Shown one piece after another: positions 7,145 to 16,970 of a stretch of DNA of 64,000 nt (within the stretch, counting starts at the first letter, position 1; every line of letters begins with the position of its first letter). The stretch comes from DAOPZC01 sp035353175 (GTDB lineage: Bacteria > Verrucomicrobiota > Kiritimatiellia > RFP12 > UBA1067). The DNA is taken from assembly GCA_035353175.1 (NCBI GenBank), contig DAOPZC010000001.1:1-64000 (forward strand), written 5' to 3'. The position numbers and the translations under genes were made by a program. The notes beneath the pieces are model-generated. The model saw only the letters and a list, made by a program, of their open reading frames with translations. It had not been told where the DNA came from and did not search any database.

Positions 7145-9481
7145 TCACAGGATGCTGAGCGCGTCGACGTCGATGGCGAGGGCGACGCCGGGCGGGAGCG
7201 GCTTTTTGGCCAGCAGCGCGCGCAGGGGGCCGGTCATGGCGCGCACGCTCGGCGCGCGCAGGAGGATCTGGTAACGGAAAAGCTTCTTGGCTTTGGCGAG
7301 CGGCGCGGGGCAGGCTTCCGAGACGCGCATCGCCGCGCCGCCGGCCGTCAGCGCCAGGTCGCGCGCGTAGGTCTCGGCGCTGAAGCGCACCTTCTCTTCC
7401 GACTCGCCCTTGAAGGTCAGGCACACGAGCCGCGCGAAAGGCGGATAACCGCCCTCTTCGCGCTCCGCGAGTTCCTGCGCGGCGAAGCCTTCGAACCCCG
7501 CGTCCGACGCCGCGGCGCGCACGGCGAAGTGATCGGGCGAGTAGGTCTGCACGAAGACCTCGCCCGGCAGCTCGGCGCGGCCCGCGCGGCCGGAGACCTG
7601 CGCCAGCAGCTGGTAGGTGCGCTCGGCGGCGCGGAAGTCGGGCATGTGCAGGCTGGTGTCGGCCGAGAGCACGCCGACCAGCGTGACGTTGGGAAAGTCG
7701 AGGCCCTTGGCGATCATCTGCGTGCCGATCAGGATGTCGGCCCGGCCGCTCTTGAAGACCGCGAGCAGCTCGTCGTGGCTGTGTTTGCGCGCGGTGACGT
7801 CCGCGTCCATGCGCAGCACATGCGCCAGGGGAAAGCATTTCTGCAGGGCGAGCTCCACGCGCTGCGTGCCGAAGCCCGCATACTTGAAGGCCGGGTCGCC
7901 GCAGTCGGGGCAGGCCTCGGGCACGGGGCGCCAGCCGCCGCAGACGTGGCAGCGCAGGCAGGCGTCGGCCTGATGGTAGGTGTAGGCCACGCTGCAGTCG
8001 GGGCAGGTGGCGGCATAGCCGCACTTGGGGCAGACCAGCGAGTTGGCGTAGCCGCGCCGGTTGAGGAAGAGGATCGACTGTTCGCCGCGCTCGAGGCGCA
8101 GCTTGAGCGCCTCCAGCAGCGCGCCGGAAAAGATCTGCGCGTGGCCGGTGCGGGCGGTCTCCAGCCGCATGTCCACGAGGTACACGCGCGGCATGGGGCG
8201 GCCCGCGACGCGCCGGGTCAGGCGCGTGAGCGTGTACTTGCCCTTCTGGACGTTGAGCCAGGTCTCCATGGCGGGCGTGGCGCTGCCCAGCACCACGGCG
8301 CAGTTTTCGAGGTGGCCGCGCATGACCGCCACGTCGCGGGCGTTGTAGCGCGGGGTCTCGTCCTGTTTGTACGAGGGCTCGTGCTCCTCGTCCACCACGA
8401 TGAGCCCCAGGTCCTTCACGGGCGCGAAGACCGCGGAGCGCGGGCCGACCACCACGACGGCCTCGCCGGTGCGGATGCGGTGCCACTCGTCGAAGCGTTC
8501 GCCGTCGCTGAGGGCGCTGTGCAGCACGGCGATGCGTCGGCCGAAGCGCGCGGCGAAGCGCTGCACGGTCTGGGGCGTGAGCGCGATCTCGGGCACCAGC
8601 ACGATGGCGCCGCGGCCCTGCTCCAGCGCGCGGGCGATGGCCTGGAGGTAGACCTCGGTCTTGCCCGAGCCGGTGACGCCGAAAAGCAGGACCGGCTTGG
8701 GGGCCGCGCCGGGCGCGCGGCTGGGGGCGTGGCTGGGGGCGCGGACGGCCTCGTCCGCGATCTTATCCGGCTGAATCGCGGACGGGCCGTCCGCGCCCCC
8801 AGCGCGCGCGCCCGGCTCCAGGGCCGCGAGAATGACGCTCAGCGCGGCGGCCTGCTCGGGCATGAGCGTCAGAGGACGGGTCGGCAGGACCTTGCGGTTG
8901 GCGAGCGGGTCGCGCCGCATCTGGCGCCGCTCGATGACGGCGGCCCCTTTGGCGGCGAGGGCCTTGAGGGTCTGCGGCGTGCAGGCGAACTCCCGCGTGA
9001 GGCTGTGCAGCCAGCCGCCGTCCACGCGGCGCAGGTTGGCGAGCAGCTCGGTCTGGCGCGGGGTCAGCTCGAAGGCGCCCTCGCAGGGCGAGACGTAGAG
9101 CTGCTCCTTGGCCTTCATGGCGCTGTTGCGCACGGCGGCGGGCAGCATGCAGCGCAGGGTCAGCTCGAAGGGCGCGCAGGTGTAGTCGGCCATCCAGCGC
9201 GCGAGGTTGATCAGCGGGGCCGAGAGGTAGGGCACGTCGTCGTCGAGCGCGAGGATGGCTTTGAGGGCGGGGGGGCGGGCGGCGAGTTCCGGAAAGAGGC
9301 CCTGCCCTTCAGGACCGGGGCCGGTCGCGTCGCGCAGCTCGATCACATACGCGTCGACAAACTTCCGGCCGAAGGGGACGCGGACGCGCTGTCCGGCGCG
9401 GAGGCGCGGCGCGAGGTCCTCGGGCACGGCGTAATCGAAGAGCCGGTCCGCTGACACCTCGGTGGCCACGCGCGCGATCAT
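7145..9481 (-). CDS. priA: Primosomal replication restart helicase PriA
   Basis: A 778-residue superfamily 2 helicase that reloads the replisome at stalled forks. The N-terminal DNA-binding domain starts MIARVATEVSADRLFDYAVP. Walker A is GVTGSGKTEVY (~263-273), Walker B is DEEH (in VVDEEHEPSYKQ), and the paired zinc sites lie at ~482-525 (CPKC, CPDC, CHVC, CPDC). The C-terminal helicase motif QVSGRAGR is present. GGAGGAG lies seven bases before ATG 9481. Residues ~226-249 are encoded by a GC-rich palindromic element inserted in frame just before the helicase core. Confidence 0.96.
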   Translation of the reverse strand: MIARVATEVSADRLFDYAVPEDLAPRLRAGQRVRVPFGRKFVDAYVIELRDATGPGPEGQGLFPELAARPPALKAILALDDDVPYLSAPLINLARWMADYTCAPFELTLRCMLPAAVRNSAMKAKEQLYVSPCEGAFELTPRQTELLANLRRVDGGWLHSLTREFACTPQTLKALAAKGAAVIERRQMRRDPLANRKVLPTRPLTLMPEQAAALSVILAALEPGARAGGADGPSAIQPDKIADEAVRAPSHAPSRAPGAAPKPVLLFGVTGSGKTEVYLQAIARALEQGRGAIVLVPEIALTPQTVQRFAARFGRRIAVLHSALSDGERFDEWHRIRTGEAVVVVGPRSAVFAPVKDLGLIVVDEEHEPSYKQDETPRYNARDVAVMRGHLENCAVVLGSATPAMETWLNVQKGKYTLTRLTRRVAGRPMPRVYLVDMRLETARTGHAQIFSGALLEALKLRLERGEQSILFLNRRGYANSLVCPKCGYAATCPDCSVAYTYHQADACLRCHVCGGWRPVPEACPDCGDPAFKYAGFGTQRVELALQKCFPLAHVLRMDADVTARKHSHDELLAVFKSGRADILIGTQMIAKGLDFPNVTLVGVLSADTSLHMPDFRAAERTYQLLAQVSGRAGRAELPGEVFVQTYSPDHFAVRAAASDAGFEGFAAQELAEREEGGYPPFARLVCLTFKGESEEKVRFSAETYARDLALTAGGAAMRVSEACPAPLAKAKKLFRYQILLRAPSVRAMTGPLRALLAKKPLPPGVALAIDVDALSIL
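8733..8802. repeat. GC-rich nested palindrome (REP/MITE-like) inside priA
   Basis: A perfect 18-bp inverted repeat (CTGGGGGCGCGGACGGCC at 8733-8750 and its complement at 8785-8802) encloses a second 10-bp inverted repeat (8752-8761 and 8775-8784). Each half can also fold alone (GCGGACG/CGTCCGC). The left half recurs exactly at 14266-14298. Its 70 bp are read through in frame by priA. Confidence 0.85.
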
Positions 9482-9499
9482 GCCGATTGCTCCTCCGCC

Positions 9500-9529
9500 A
9501 AAAAAGAAGGGAGCGGCGAACCGCTCCCT
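9500..9529 (-). terminator. Intrinsic terminator with TTCG tetraloop, after the prepilin gene
   Basis: On the minus strand a 9-bp stem (GGGAGCGG and CCGCTCCC plus one outer T-A pair) closed by TTCG is followed by TTCTTTTTT. It lies between the prepilin stop and the priA start, so it should isolate priA from prepilin transcription. Confidence 0.85.
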
Positions 9530-9558
9530 CGTACTGAAACCATCGCCCGTGCGAAAAC

Positions 9559-10326
9559 TTACTGGGGATCCTGCTTGTTGTCGGGGCCGAGGTAAGTGAA
9601 GGCGGCCGAATCGCTGCCTTGGATGGTGGTCTTGAAAGACTGGCCCTGGTAGATCACGCGGACCGACGCGTATTTGTCGCGCGCCTTGAAGATCGCGCCG
9701 CCCTTGCGGATCATCACGAACGCCTTGTTCGAGAAGGGCGCCTTGTAGGTGCTGCTGTTCCAGCTGTCGATCTTCTTGGTCTCGGTGGCGTCCTCGAGGT
9801 CTTTGTAGAGCTTGGAGCAGTCGAAGTTGCGCGTGACCAGCACCGGGATGATGTCCTCCATCTCGTCGCGGACGTTGCCGCCGATGCACCACATGTTGTT
9901 TTCGGCCTTGAGCTCGCCGGAGCCGGACTTGGCGGAGACGCCCGCGCCGGACAGCTTGGAATAATCGAGGCCCGCGACATAGGGCGACCACTCTTCCTTG
10001 CCGATGTTTTCGCCGTCGACCAGGTAGTAGAAATACTTGCTGCTGTCGGAGAAGGTCTGGGACGCGATGTCCTCGTCAGAGCTGTCCGCGCCCTCCTCTT
10101 TCTCCGTCTTGGGCCACACGTTGCCGAGGCCGAGAGGCTCGCGCTCCGTGTTGGCGCCGACGATGGCGACGTAAATGTCGCGTCCGCGGGTGCCGACGGC
10201 CGTCATGTTGGCCTGCATCACGGCGTTGGAGATGGCCGGGAAGAGGGCTGCGGAAAGGATGCCGAGAATACCGATCACGACGAGCAGCTCGACGAGGGTA
10301 AAGCCTTGATTTTTACGGGTGGTCAT
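9559..10326 (-). CDS. Type II secretion / type IV pilus prepilin-like protein (GspG-like)
   Basis: A 255-residue prepilin. Cleavage is expected in QG|FTLVELLVVIGILG, with the conserved Glu at mature position 5 followed by a ~20-residue hydrophobic helix. The globular part is long, with acidic segments (EKEEGADSSDEDI), and has no domain I can name. Such solitary prepilins with H-X9-like ends are abundant in PVC bacteria. ATG 10326 is chosen because AAGGAG lies six bases upstream; the alternative ATG at 10341 would overlap that site. A terminator follows at 9500-9529. Confidence 0.88.
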   Translation of the reverse strand: MTTRKNQGFTLVELLVVIGILGILSAALFPAISNAVMQANMTAVGTRGRDIYVAIVGANTEREPLGLGNVWPKTEKEEGADSSDEDIASQTFSDSSKYFYYLVDGENIGKEEWSPYVAGLDYSKLSGAGVSAKSGSGELKAENNMWCIGGNVRDEMEDIIPVLVTRNFDCSKLYKDLEDATETKKIDSWNSSTYKAPFSNKAFVMIRKGGAIFKARDKYASVRVIYQGQSFKTTIQGSDSAAFTYLGPDNKQDPQ

Positions 10327-10455
10327 TTCGCTCTCCTTCATGCAGGCCGATCGCCGGACTGCCTTTTCACATTTGATTGAAACTTATTTTGCCACCATGC
10401 GGCAACAAGGTCAAGCCTAGTCGGAAAAGAAAATCGAAGCAAAGGAGGGGGGTTG

Positions 10456-10497
10456 TCGTGGATCAGGAGTGGTGAATCGTAAACCGTAAGCCGTGAG
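10456..10497. repeat. Degenerate heptad array (reverse of YTYACGR), six units
   Basis: Six consecutive 7-bp units on the plus strand follow YCGTRAR (for example TCGTAAA, CCGTAAG, CCGTGAG). The reverse complement matches the consensus of the array at 7068-7109. Confidence 0.6.
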
Positions 10498-10649
10498 CGG
10501 CGGGGGGGCCTGCGCGGTCCGGGACATCCCGCGCTACGGTTGTGCCGGCGCGTCGTCGGCCAAGACATTTTCAGCAGACACAAATAAACTCCGCATCTCT
10601 GCGTTAACCCCCACCCTTCCCGGCTCATCCTTCACCGCTTCAATCCTCC

Positions 10650-10697
10650 CCGCCGCGCCGCGCGGCGGATCGCGCTTGAGCCGCGCGGCGGTTTTTT
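10650..10697 (+). terminator. Terminator-like stem with competing hairpin (possible attenuator)
   Basis: CCGCCGCGC (10650-10658) can pair with GCGCGGCGG (10683-10691), followed directly by TTTTTT (10692-10697). The same left arm can instead pair with 10661-10668 (CGCGGCGG) in a tight hairpin. The two folds exclude each other. The U-tract ends 18 bases before the ATG of the next gene. Confidence 0.55.
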
Positions 10698-10714
10698 GTT
10701 AAAGTCCTTAACCT

Positions 10715-11635
10715 ATGCGTTTTTTCTGGCCCGTATATTTCGTTTCTCTGGCCGCGGGTACGGCGGCGGTCTACACCGCCGCGCCGTTGGCCCGGCCGTA
10801 TCTGTCGGCGTTTGTGCGCACGGAGCCGCCCGCGCCGGCACCGGCGCGTCCAGCGGCCTCGATGAAGGCGGTGCCGGCGCGCGAGCCTGCCGCGGCGTAT
10901 CAGCCGGCTCCGGAGGTCTCGCCGGAGAAGGCGGTGCCGGTTGCGGCCGCCGAAGAGCTGCCGCCGGCCCTGAACGGCATCTATCTGGCCCAGCGCGGCG
11001 AGAAGCCGGGGTGGGGCGTCACGCATCAGCGCACGACCTACTACACGCTGGAGGGCGCCCGCGTGGGCACCGTGGAAGGGGGCGTGCTGCTGGAGTTCCG
11101 CGGCACCCGCACCTCGTCCAAAGGGGCCATGGTGGAGTGCGTGCTGTTCGAGCACGGGACGCCCTCCGCGCCGCTGCTGGTGGGCGTCAAGGACGTGTTT
11201 CTCTTCACGGGGTCGCACACGAAACTTTCGCCGCGGCAGACGGCGGACGTGCAGGCTTACTATACGCTCAACGGCAAGATCGCCAACCGCAAGAACGAGC
11301 TGCTGCAGATGGCGGCCGCCAAGAACCCGTTCTTTACGGAATATAACGCCGCGCACAAGGCGCTGATGGCGCACATCGAGCGTGCCCAGGAGCTGGCCGC
11401 ACGGCGCGACAAGGCGACGGAGCTGGAGAAGACGCGCATCGAGGACCAGCTGCGCGAGATGAAGGTGGCGGAGACGCCGCTCCGCGCCGCGTATGACGCG
11501 AAGCATCTCAAGTTCCGCACGTGGAAACAGGAACACGCCAACGAGCTCGGCAAGCCCGAGGACGACTCGTTCGTGAAGCAGTGGTCCGGGCAGATGGCCG
11601 AGCTGCGCCCCCGCATCCCGGGGCTGGCGTACTGA
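10715..11635 (+). CDS. Unknown membrane-anchored or secreted protein with coiled coil
   Basis: A 306-residue protein I do not recognise. It begins with one hydrophobic segment (MRFFWPVYFVSLAAGTAAVY, residues ~1-25), then a Pro/Ala-rich linker (~35-85), a compact domain (~88-180) with paired beta-strand patterns (GVLLEFRGTRTSSKGAMVECV) resembling small SH3-like or Hfq-like strands only loosely, and an Ala/Glu/Lys-rich predicted coiled coil (~185-275). It probably sits in the inner membrane with its bulk in the periplasm. The gene is preceded by an attenuator-like structure and followed by twin hairpins, so it is likely monocistronic. Confidence 0.7.
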   Translation: MRFFWPVYFVSLAAGTAAVYTAAPLARPYLSAFVRTEPPAPAPARPAASMKAVPAREPAAAYQPAPEVSPEKAVPVAAAEELPPALNGIYLAQRGEKPGWGVTHQRTTYYTLEGARVGTVEGGVLLEFRGTRTSSKGAMVECVLFEHGTPSAPLLVGVKDVFLFTGSHTKLSPRQTADVQAYYTLNGKIANRKNELLQMAAAKNPFFTEYNAAHKALMAHIERAQELAARRDKATELEKTRIEDQLREMKVAETPLRAAYDAKHLKFRTWKQEHANELGKPEDDSFVKQWSGQMAELRPRIPGLAY

Positions 11636-11676
11636 GCGGAAGACGGCTCGGCACAGCCTCGCCCCTAACAAGGTAG

Positions 11677-11743
11677 GGCGGTTTCTCCGAAACCGCCGCC
11701 TGCGAGGAGCCTGTTGCAGGACGGAGGCCTCTCCGAGGCGTCC
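11677..11743. repeat. Twin hairpin (BIME-like) between convergent genes
   Basis: Hairpin one is GGCGGTTTC (11677-11685) with GAAACCGCC (11689-11697). Hairpin two closes with GGACG (11719-11723) and CGTCC (11739-11743). Both have TCC in the turn. The element lies between the convergent ends of the 10715 gene and serS and may act in 3'-end formation on both strands. Confidence 0.6.
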
Positions 11744-11768
11744 CCACCTGAAAGGGCGACCTAACGGA

Positions 11769-13049
11769 TTATGAGTTTTTGGGCACGAGGCGCTCGAGGT
11801 CGCGCATGTAGGGTCGGATCGCCTCGGGCAGGACCACGGAGCCGTCGGCCTGCTGGCACTGCTCCAGGATCGCGATCATCAGGCGCGGCAGCGCCACGCC
11901 CGAGCCGTTGAGCGTGTGGACGAGGCGCGTCTTGCCGTTGGCGTCGCGGAAGCGGCAGTTCAGGCGGCGGGCCTGGAAGTCTTCGAAGTTCGAGCAGGAG
12001 GAGACCTCCAGCCACGCCTGCTGGCCGGGCGCCCACAGCTCGATGTCGTAGCACTTGGCCGCGGAGAAGCTGATGTCGCCGGAGCAGAGCTCGAGGATGC
12101 GGTAGTGCAGGCCGAGGCCCTTGAGCACGTCCTCGGCGTTGACCACGAGCGTCTCCAGCTCGGCGTAGGAGGTTTCCGGCTCGACGAACTTGACCATCTC
12201 CACCTTGTCGAACTGGTGCACGCGCAGGATGCCGCGCGTCTCTTTGCCGGCCGAGCCCGCCTCGCGGCGGAAGCAGGGGGTGTAGGCGGTGAGGTAGACC
12301 GGCAGCGGCCGGTCGATGATCTCGTCGCGGAAATAGTTGGTCACCGGCACCTCGGCGGTGGGGATCAGCCAGAAGTCGTCGATCTCGCAGTGGTACATGT
12401 CCTCGGCCATTTTGGGGAGCTGGCCCGTGCCGCGCATCGAGGCGGTGTTGACGACGAAGGGCGGCAGCATCTCGGTGTAGCCGTGGCGCTCGGTGTGCAT
12501 GTCGAGCATGTACTGGATCAGCGCGCGCTGGAGCTTGGAGCCGAGGCCGATCAGCAGGGGGAAGCCGGAGCCGGTGATCTTCACGCCGCGCGGCAGGTCG
12601 AAGAGCCCGAGCTTTTCGCCCAGCGCGATGTGGTCGAGCGGCTTGAAGTCGAACGCGGGCGCGGTGCCTTCCACCTTCGCCACGCGGTTGGCCGAGGCGT
12701 CGGGGCCGGTGGGGATGGTTTTGCACGGCACGTTGGGGATCATCAGCATGGCCTTTTCCAGGGCCTCTTCGAGCGCGCGGAGCTCGCTGTCCAGCCCGGT
12801 GATCTGGTCGCCGATGGACCGCACGTCCGCCTGAACGGCCTCGGTGTCCTGCCCGGCCTTCTTGAGCGCGCCGATCTCTTTCGAACGCGCGTTGCGCAGG
12901 GTCTTCAGCTCGTCGGTCCGGGTGACCAGCGCGCGGCGCTGCGCGTCCAGATCGCGGGCGCGCTCGGCCAGCTCCAGCGGCGCGCCGCGGCGGCGCAGCC
13001 CCTCGGCAACCTCGTCGAAATTCTCACGGATACGCTTAATGTCTAACAT
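11769..13049 (-). CDS. serS: Seryl-tRNA synthetase
   Basis: A 426-residue class II aminoacyl-tRNA synthetase that charges tRNA-Ser (and tRNA-Sec where present). The N-terminal ~110 residues form the antiparallel coiled-coil arm (LAERARDLDAQRRAL to SELRALEEALEKAML) that grips the tRNA long variable arm. Class II motif 2 is visible as FRREAGSAGKETRGILRVHQF, and motif 3 as NGSGVALPRLMIAILE near the C-terminus. Length is normal. A good promoter (13121-13149, minus) lies about 70 bp upstream, sharing its -10 box with a divergent promoter. Confidence 0.97.
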   Translation of the reverse strand: MLDIKRIRENFDEVAEGLRRRGAPLELAERARDLDAQRRALVTRTDELKTLRNARSKEIGALKKAGQDTEAVQADVRSIGDQITGLDSELRALEEALEKAMLMIPNVPCKTIPTGPDASANRVAKVEGTAPAFDFKPLDHIALGEKLGLFDLPRGVKITGSGFPLLIGLGSKLQRALIQYMLDMHTERHGYTEMLPPFVVNTASMRGTGQLPKMAEDMYHCEIDDFWLIPTAEVPVTNYFRDEIIDRPLPVYLTAYTPCFRREAGSAGKETRGILRVHQFDKVEMVKFVEPETSYAELETLVVNAEDVLKGLGLHYRILELCSGDISFSAAKCYDIELWAPGQQAWLEVSSCSNFEDFQARRLNCRFRDANGKTRLVHTLNGSGVALPRLMIAILEQCQQADGSVVLPEAIRPYMRDLERLVPKNS

Positions 13050-13096
13050 GGGGCAACCTCTCGGGTAAACGTAAACGGGTCACAAAAAAGTGGTCA

Positions 13097-13149
13097 TTGG
13101 ACAATCCTGAATGAAGGCGTATAATACCGCTTTGACCCCGGCGGTGCAA
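13097..13149. promoter_or_regulatory. Divergent promoters sharing one -10 region (serS and yeeE pair)
   Basis: Plus strand: TTGGAC (13097-13102), 17 bp, TATAAT (13120-13125), driving the transporter pair. Minus strand: TTGCAC (13149-13144), 17 bp, TATTAT (13126-13121), driving serS. The two -10 boxes lie on the same bases, so polymerase binding at one should exclude the other. Confidence 0.7.
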
Positions 13150-13184
13150 GCTCACCCGCGGGAGGGGCACGAAAGGAGGGTCAG

Positions 13185-13733
13185 ATGAGAAGACGGGGCA
13201 GAGACAAAACATGGAATCCGTATCTGGCCGGCGCGCTGGCGGGACTGCTGGCGATCGGCTCGGCCTATGTCACCACCCGGGTGACGGGGCGGACCGAATT
13301 TCTCGGGGCCTCGAAGACGTTCGTGCGGGTGTCGGCGGCGCTCGAGCGGGCGGTCCTGCCGGCGCGCGTGGCGAAGAGCGCCGACTTCAAGGACGAGCGG
13401 CTCAAGACGGACTGGCAGCTCATGCTGCTCGGCGGCCTCTTTCTGGGCGCGCTGGCCTCGGCCCTGACCGGGCACGCCTTCGAGTGGGAGGGCGTGCCGG
13501 AGCTCTGGCGGCACCGCTTCGGCCCGGGCGTGCTGAAGCGCGCGGCGGGGGCCTTTCTGGGCGGCGCGGTGGCGATGTTCGGGGCGCGGCTGGCGGGCGG
13601 CTGCCCGTTCGGGCACGGCCTGAGCGGGGTGATGCAGCTCTCGGTGAGCGGGCTGGCCGCGTCGCTCTGCTTCTTCATGGGCGGGGCGATGGTGGCGAAG
13701 TACCTGAGCCGGAAGGGGGACCGCTATGAGTGA
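13185..13733 (+). CDS. YeeE/YedE-family transporter, first half
   Basis: A 182-residue membrane protein of the YeeE/YedE (sulfur transport, DUF395) family with about four hydrophobic segments. The conserved cysteine motif GGCPFGHG lies at ~143-150. Characterised relatives move thiosulfate or other reactive sulfur across the inner membrane. Full-length members carry two such halves; here they are on two genes that overlap by 8 bp, as in the PmpA/PmpB arrangement. A strong ribosome site (AAAGGAGGG) precedes the ATG. No TusA-like sulfur carrier is nearby. Confidence 0.85.
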   Translation: MRRRGRDKTWNPYLAGALAGLLAIGSAYVTTRVTGRTEFLGASKTFVRVSAALERAVLPARVAKSADFKDERLKTDWQLMLLGGLFLGALASALTGHAFEWEGVPELWRHRFGPGVLKRAAGAFLGGAVAMFGARLAGGCPFGHGLSGVMQLSVSGLAASLCFFMGGAMVAKYLSRKGDRYE

Positions 13734-14253
13734 GCCGCTGCTGGGCCTGGTGACGGGCTTTCTGTTCGGGTTCCTGCTGCAGAAGGGCGGCGTGCTGCGC
13801 TTCGACCGGCAGGTGGGCGCGCTGCTGTTCCGCGACATGACGCTCGTGAAGTTCATGGTCTCGGCGATGCTGGTCGGCAGCGTGGGCTTCCAGCTGCTGG
13901 CCGAGGCGAAGCTGATCGCGATGAACCACCTCGCGATGAACGTGGGCGGCGTGGTCCTCGGCGGCCTGCTCTACGGCTGCGGCTGGGCGATCGCGGGCTA
14001 CTGCCCCGGTACGGCGGTCGGCGCGCTGGGCGAAGGGCGCTGGACCGCGCTTTTCGCGATCGCGGGCATGCTGGCGGGCGCGGCGCTCTACGCGGAGGCC
14101 CACCCGGCCCTGAAGGTCACGGTCTTGGCGTGGCTGAACCTCAAAAGCCTGGCCCTGCCGAAGCTGCTCGGGGTCTCGCCGTGGATGTGCATCGCCGGGC
14201 TGTGGGGCGCCGGCATCGTGACGTTCGTCTGGTGCGAGTTCAAGAAAGTCTGA
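13726..14253 (+). CDS. YeeE/YedE-family transporter, second half
   Basis: A 175-residue companion to the preceding gene, with about five hydrophobic segments and the second conserved cysteine motif AGYCPGTAVGALGEG (~89-103). In full-length YeeE the two cysteine motifs face each other in the substrate pathway, so the two products probably form one transporter. The 8-bp overlap suggests translational coupling. Downstream, a half copy of the priA palindrome separates it from the convergent Tad genes. Confidence 0.87.
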   Translation: MSEPLLGLVTGFLFGFLLQKGGVLRFDRQVGALLFRDMTLVKFMVSAMLVGSVGFQLLAEAKLIAMNHLAMNVGGVVLGGLLYGCGWAIAGYCPGTAVGALGEGRWTALFAIAGMLAGAALYAEAHPALKVTVLAWLNLKSLALPKLLGVSPWMCIAGLWGAGIVTFVWCEFKKV

Positions 14254-14265
14254 CGGGCGGTTCCC

Positions 14266-14298
14266 GGCTGGGGGCGCGGACGGCCTCGTCCGCGATCT
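14266..14298. repeat. Half copy of the GC-rich palindromic element
   Basis: These 33 bases are identical to 8731-8763, the left half of the nested palindrome inside priA. GCGGACG and CGTCCGC form a 7-bp hairpin with a 4-base loop. It lies between convergent genes and could help end transcripts. Confidence 0.85.
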
Positions 14299-14307
14299 CA
14301 GAGGCGA

Positions 14308-15203
14308 TTACACGTCGATGCGGATGATCCGGCTGATGAAGAACCAGCCGGCGGCGATCAGCAGGACGGTCAGGCCGACCGCGGCCATGCCGTTGACGGA
14401 CTTGAAGAAGGGGATCATCAGCCCGGGCTTGACGAAGGTCATGGCCGCGCCCAAGACCGCGGGCATGCAGGCCACAATGATGCCCTGCAGGCGGCCCTGC
14501 GAGGTGAGGGTCAGCACGCGGCGCTCGATGCGGATCCGCTCGCGGATGGTGAGGCTGATCTTGTCGAAGATTTCGGTGAGGTTGCCGCCGGTGCGGCGCG
14601 CGATGTCGATGGCGGTGACCACGAGCGTGAGGTCGTCCGAGCCGACGCGCTTGTCGAGGCTCTGGAGCGCGTCGTAGAAGTTCATGCCCACCCGCATCTG
14701 CTGGAGCATGACGCCGAACTCCTGCGAGATGGGCTTCTCGCCGTTCTGCACCACGGTCTCGAAGGCCTGGTTGATGCTGAAACCCGCGCGCAGGGCGTTG
14801 CTCATGCTGCCGAGGGCGTCGACGAGCTGGAGGTTGAATTTCATGCGGCGGTTCTTGCGCATCACCTCCACGAGCCGGGTGGGCGCCATGAGCGCGAGTG
14901 TGCCGAAGGTCAGGCCCAGCACGGTGCCGGCGGCGGTGGAGACCATGTTGGCGAGGTCGAAGAGCGGGATGAAGCACAGCAGAAAGACGGCCGCCGCGGC
15001 GGCGCGGCCGATGTCGGCGATGCGCTTGGCGGGGATGAAGAGGAAGAGGTCCTCGAACTGGCGCGAGGTCTCTTCGGACATCGACTCGGCGTAGGCGCTG
15101 GTGCCGGAGCCGAGCGCGCGGACCATGGTGTAGGCGAAGCCGCCGAACGCGAGGCCGACCAGCAGCGTCGCGCCCCATTTGACGAGGACCAACGTGTCCG
15201 GGC

Positions 15204-15207
<4 letters not shown>
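14308..15207 (-). CDS. Tad/type II secretion F-family platform protein (TadB/TadC-like)
   Basis: A 299-residue inner-membrane platform protein for Flp pilus assembly. An N-terminal membrane segment (~8-30), further hydrophobic segments around 70-110, and a C-terminal pair (~235-295) flank the T2SSF domain (FNLQLVDALGSMSNALRAGFSINQAF to GGNLTEIFDKISLTIRERIRIERRV). Canonical Tad systems have two such proteins, TadB and TadC; only one is visible here. It overlaps the ATPase gene by 4 bp (ATGA) and is the last gene of the operon. Confidence 0.9.
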
Positions 15208-16961
<1,754 letters not shown>

Positions 16962-16970
16962 GGAGGACTC

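Larger units (their letters stand above)
10327..10714. other. 388-bp intergenic region without a gene
   Basis: This gap separates divergent genes at 10326 (minus) and 10715 (plus). It holds a heptad-repeat array (10456-10497), and at its right end a terminator-like structure with a competing hairpin (10650-10697) just before the gene at 10715. I see no convincing ORF or RNA gene; short frames here are GC-rich noise. Confidence 0.6.

Noticed and set aside
10338..10628. Short frame on the minus strand in the 388-bp gap
   Set aside because: The translation follows the heptad repeat and GC-rich hairpins, with no ribosome site or domain.
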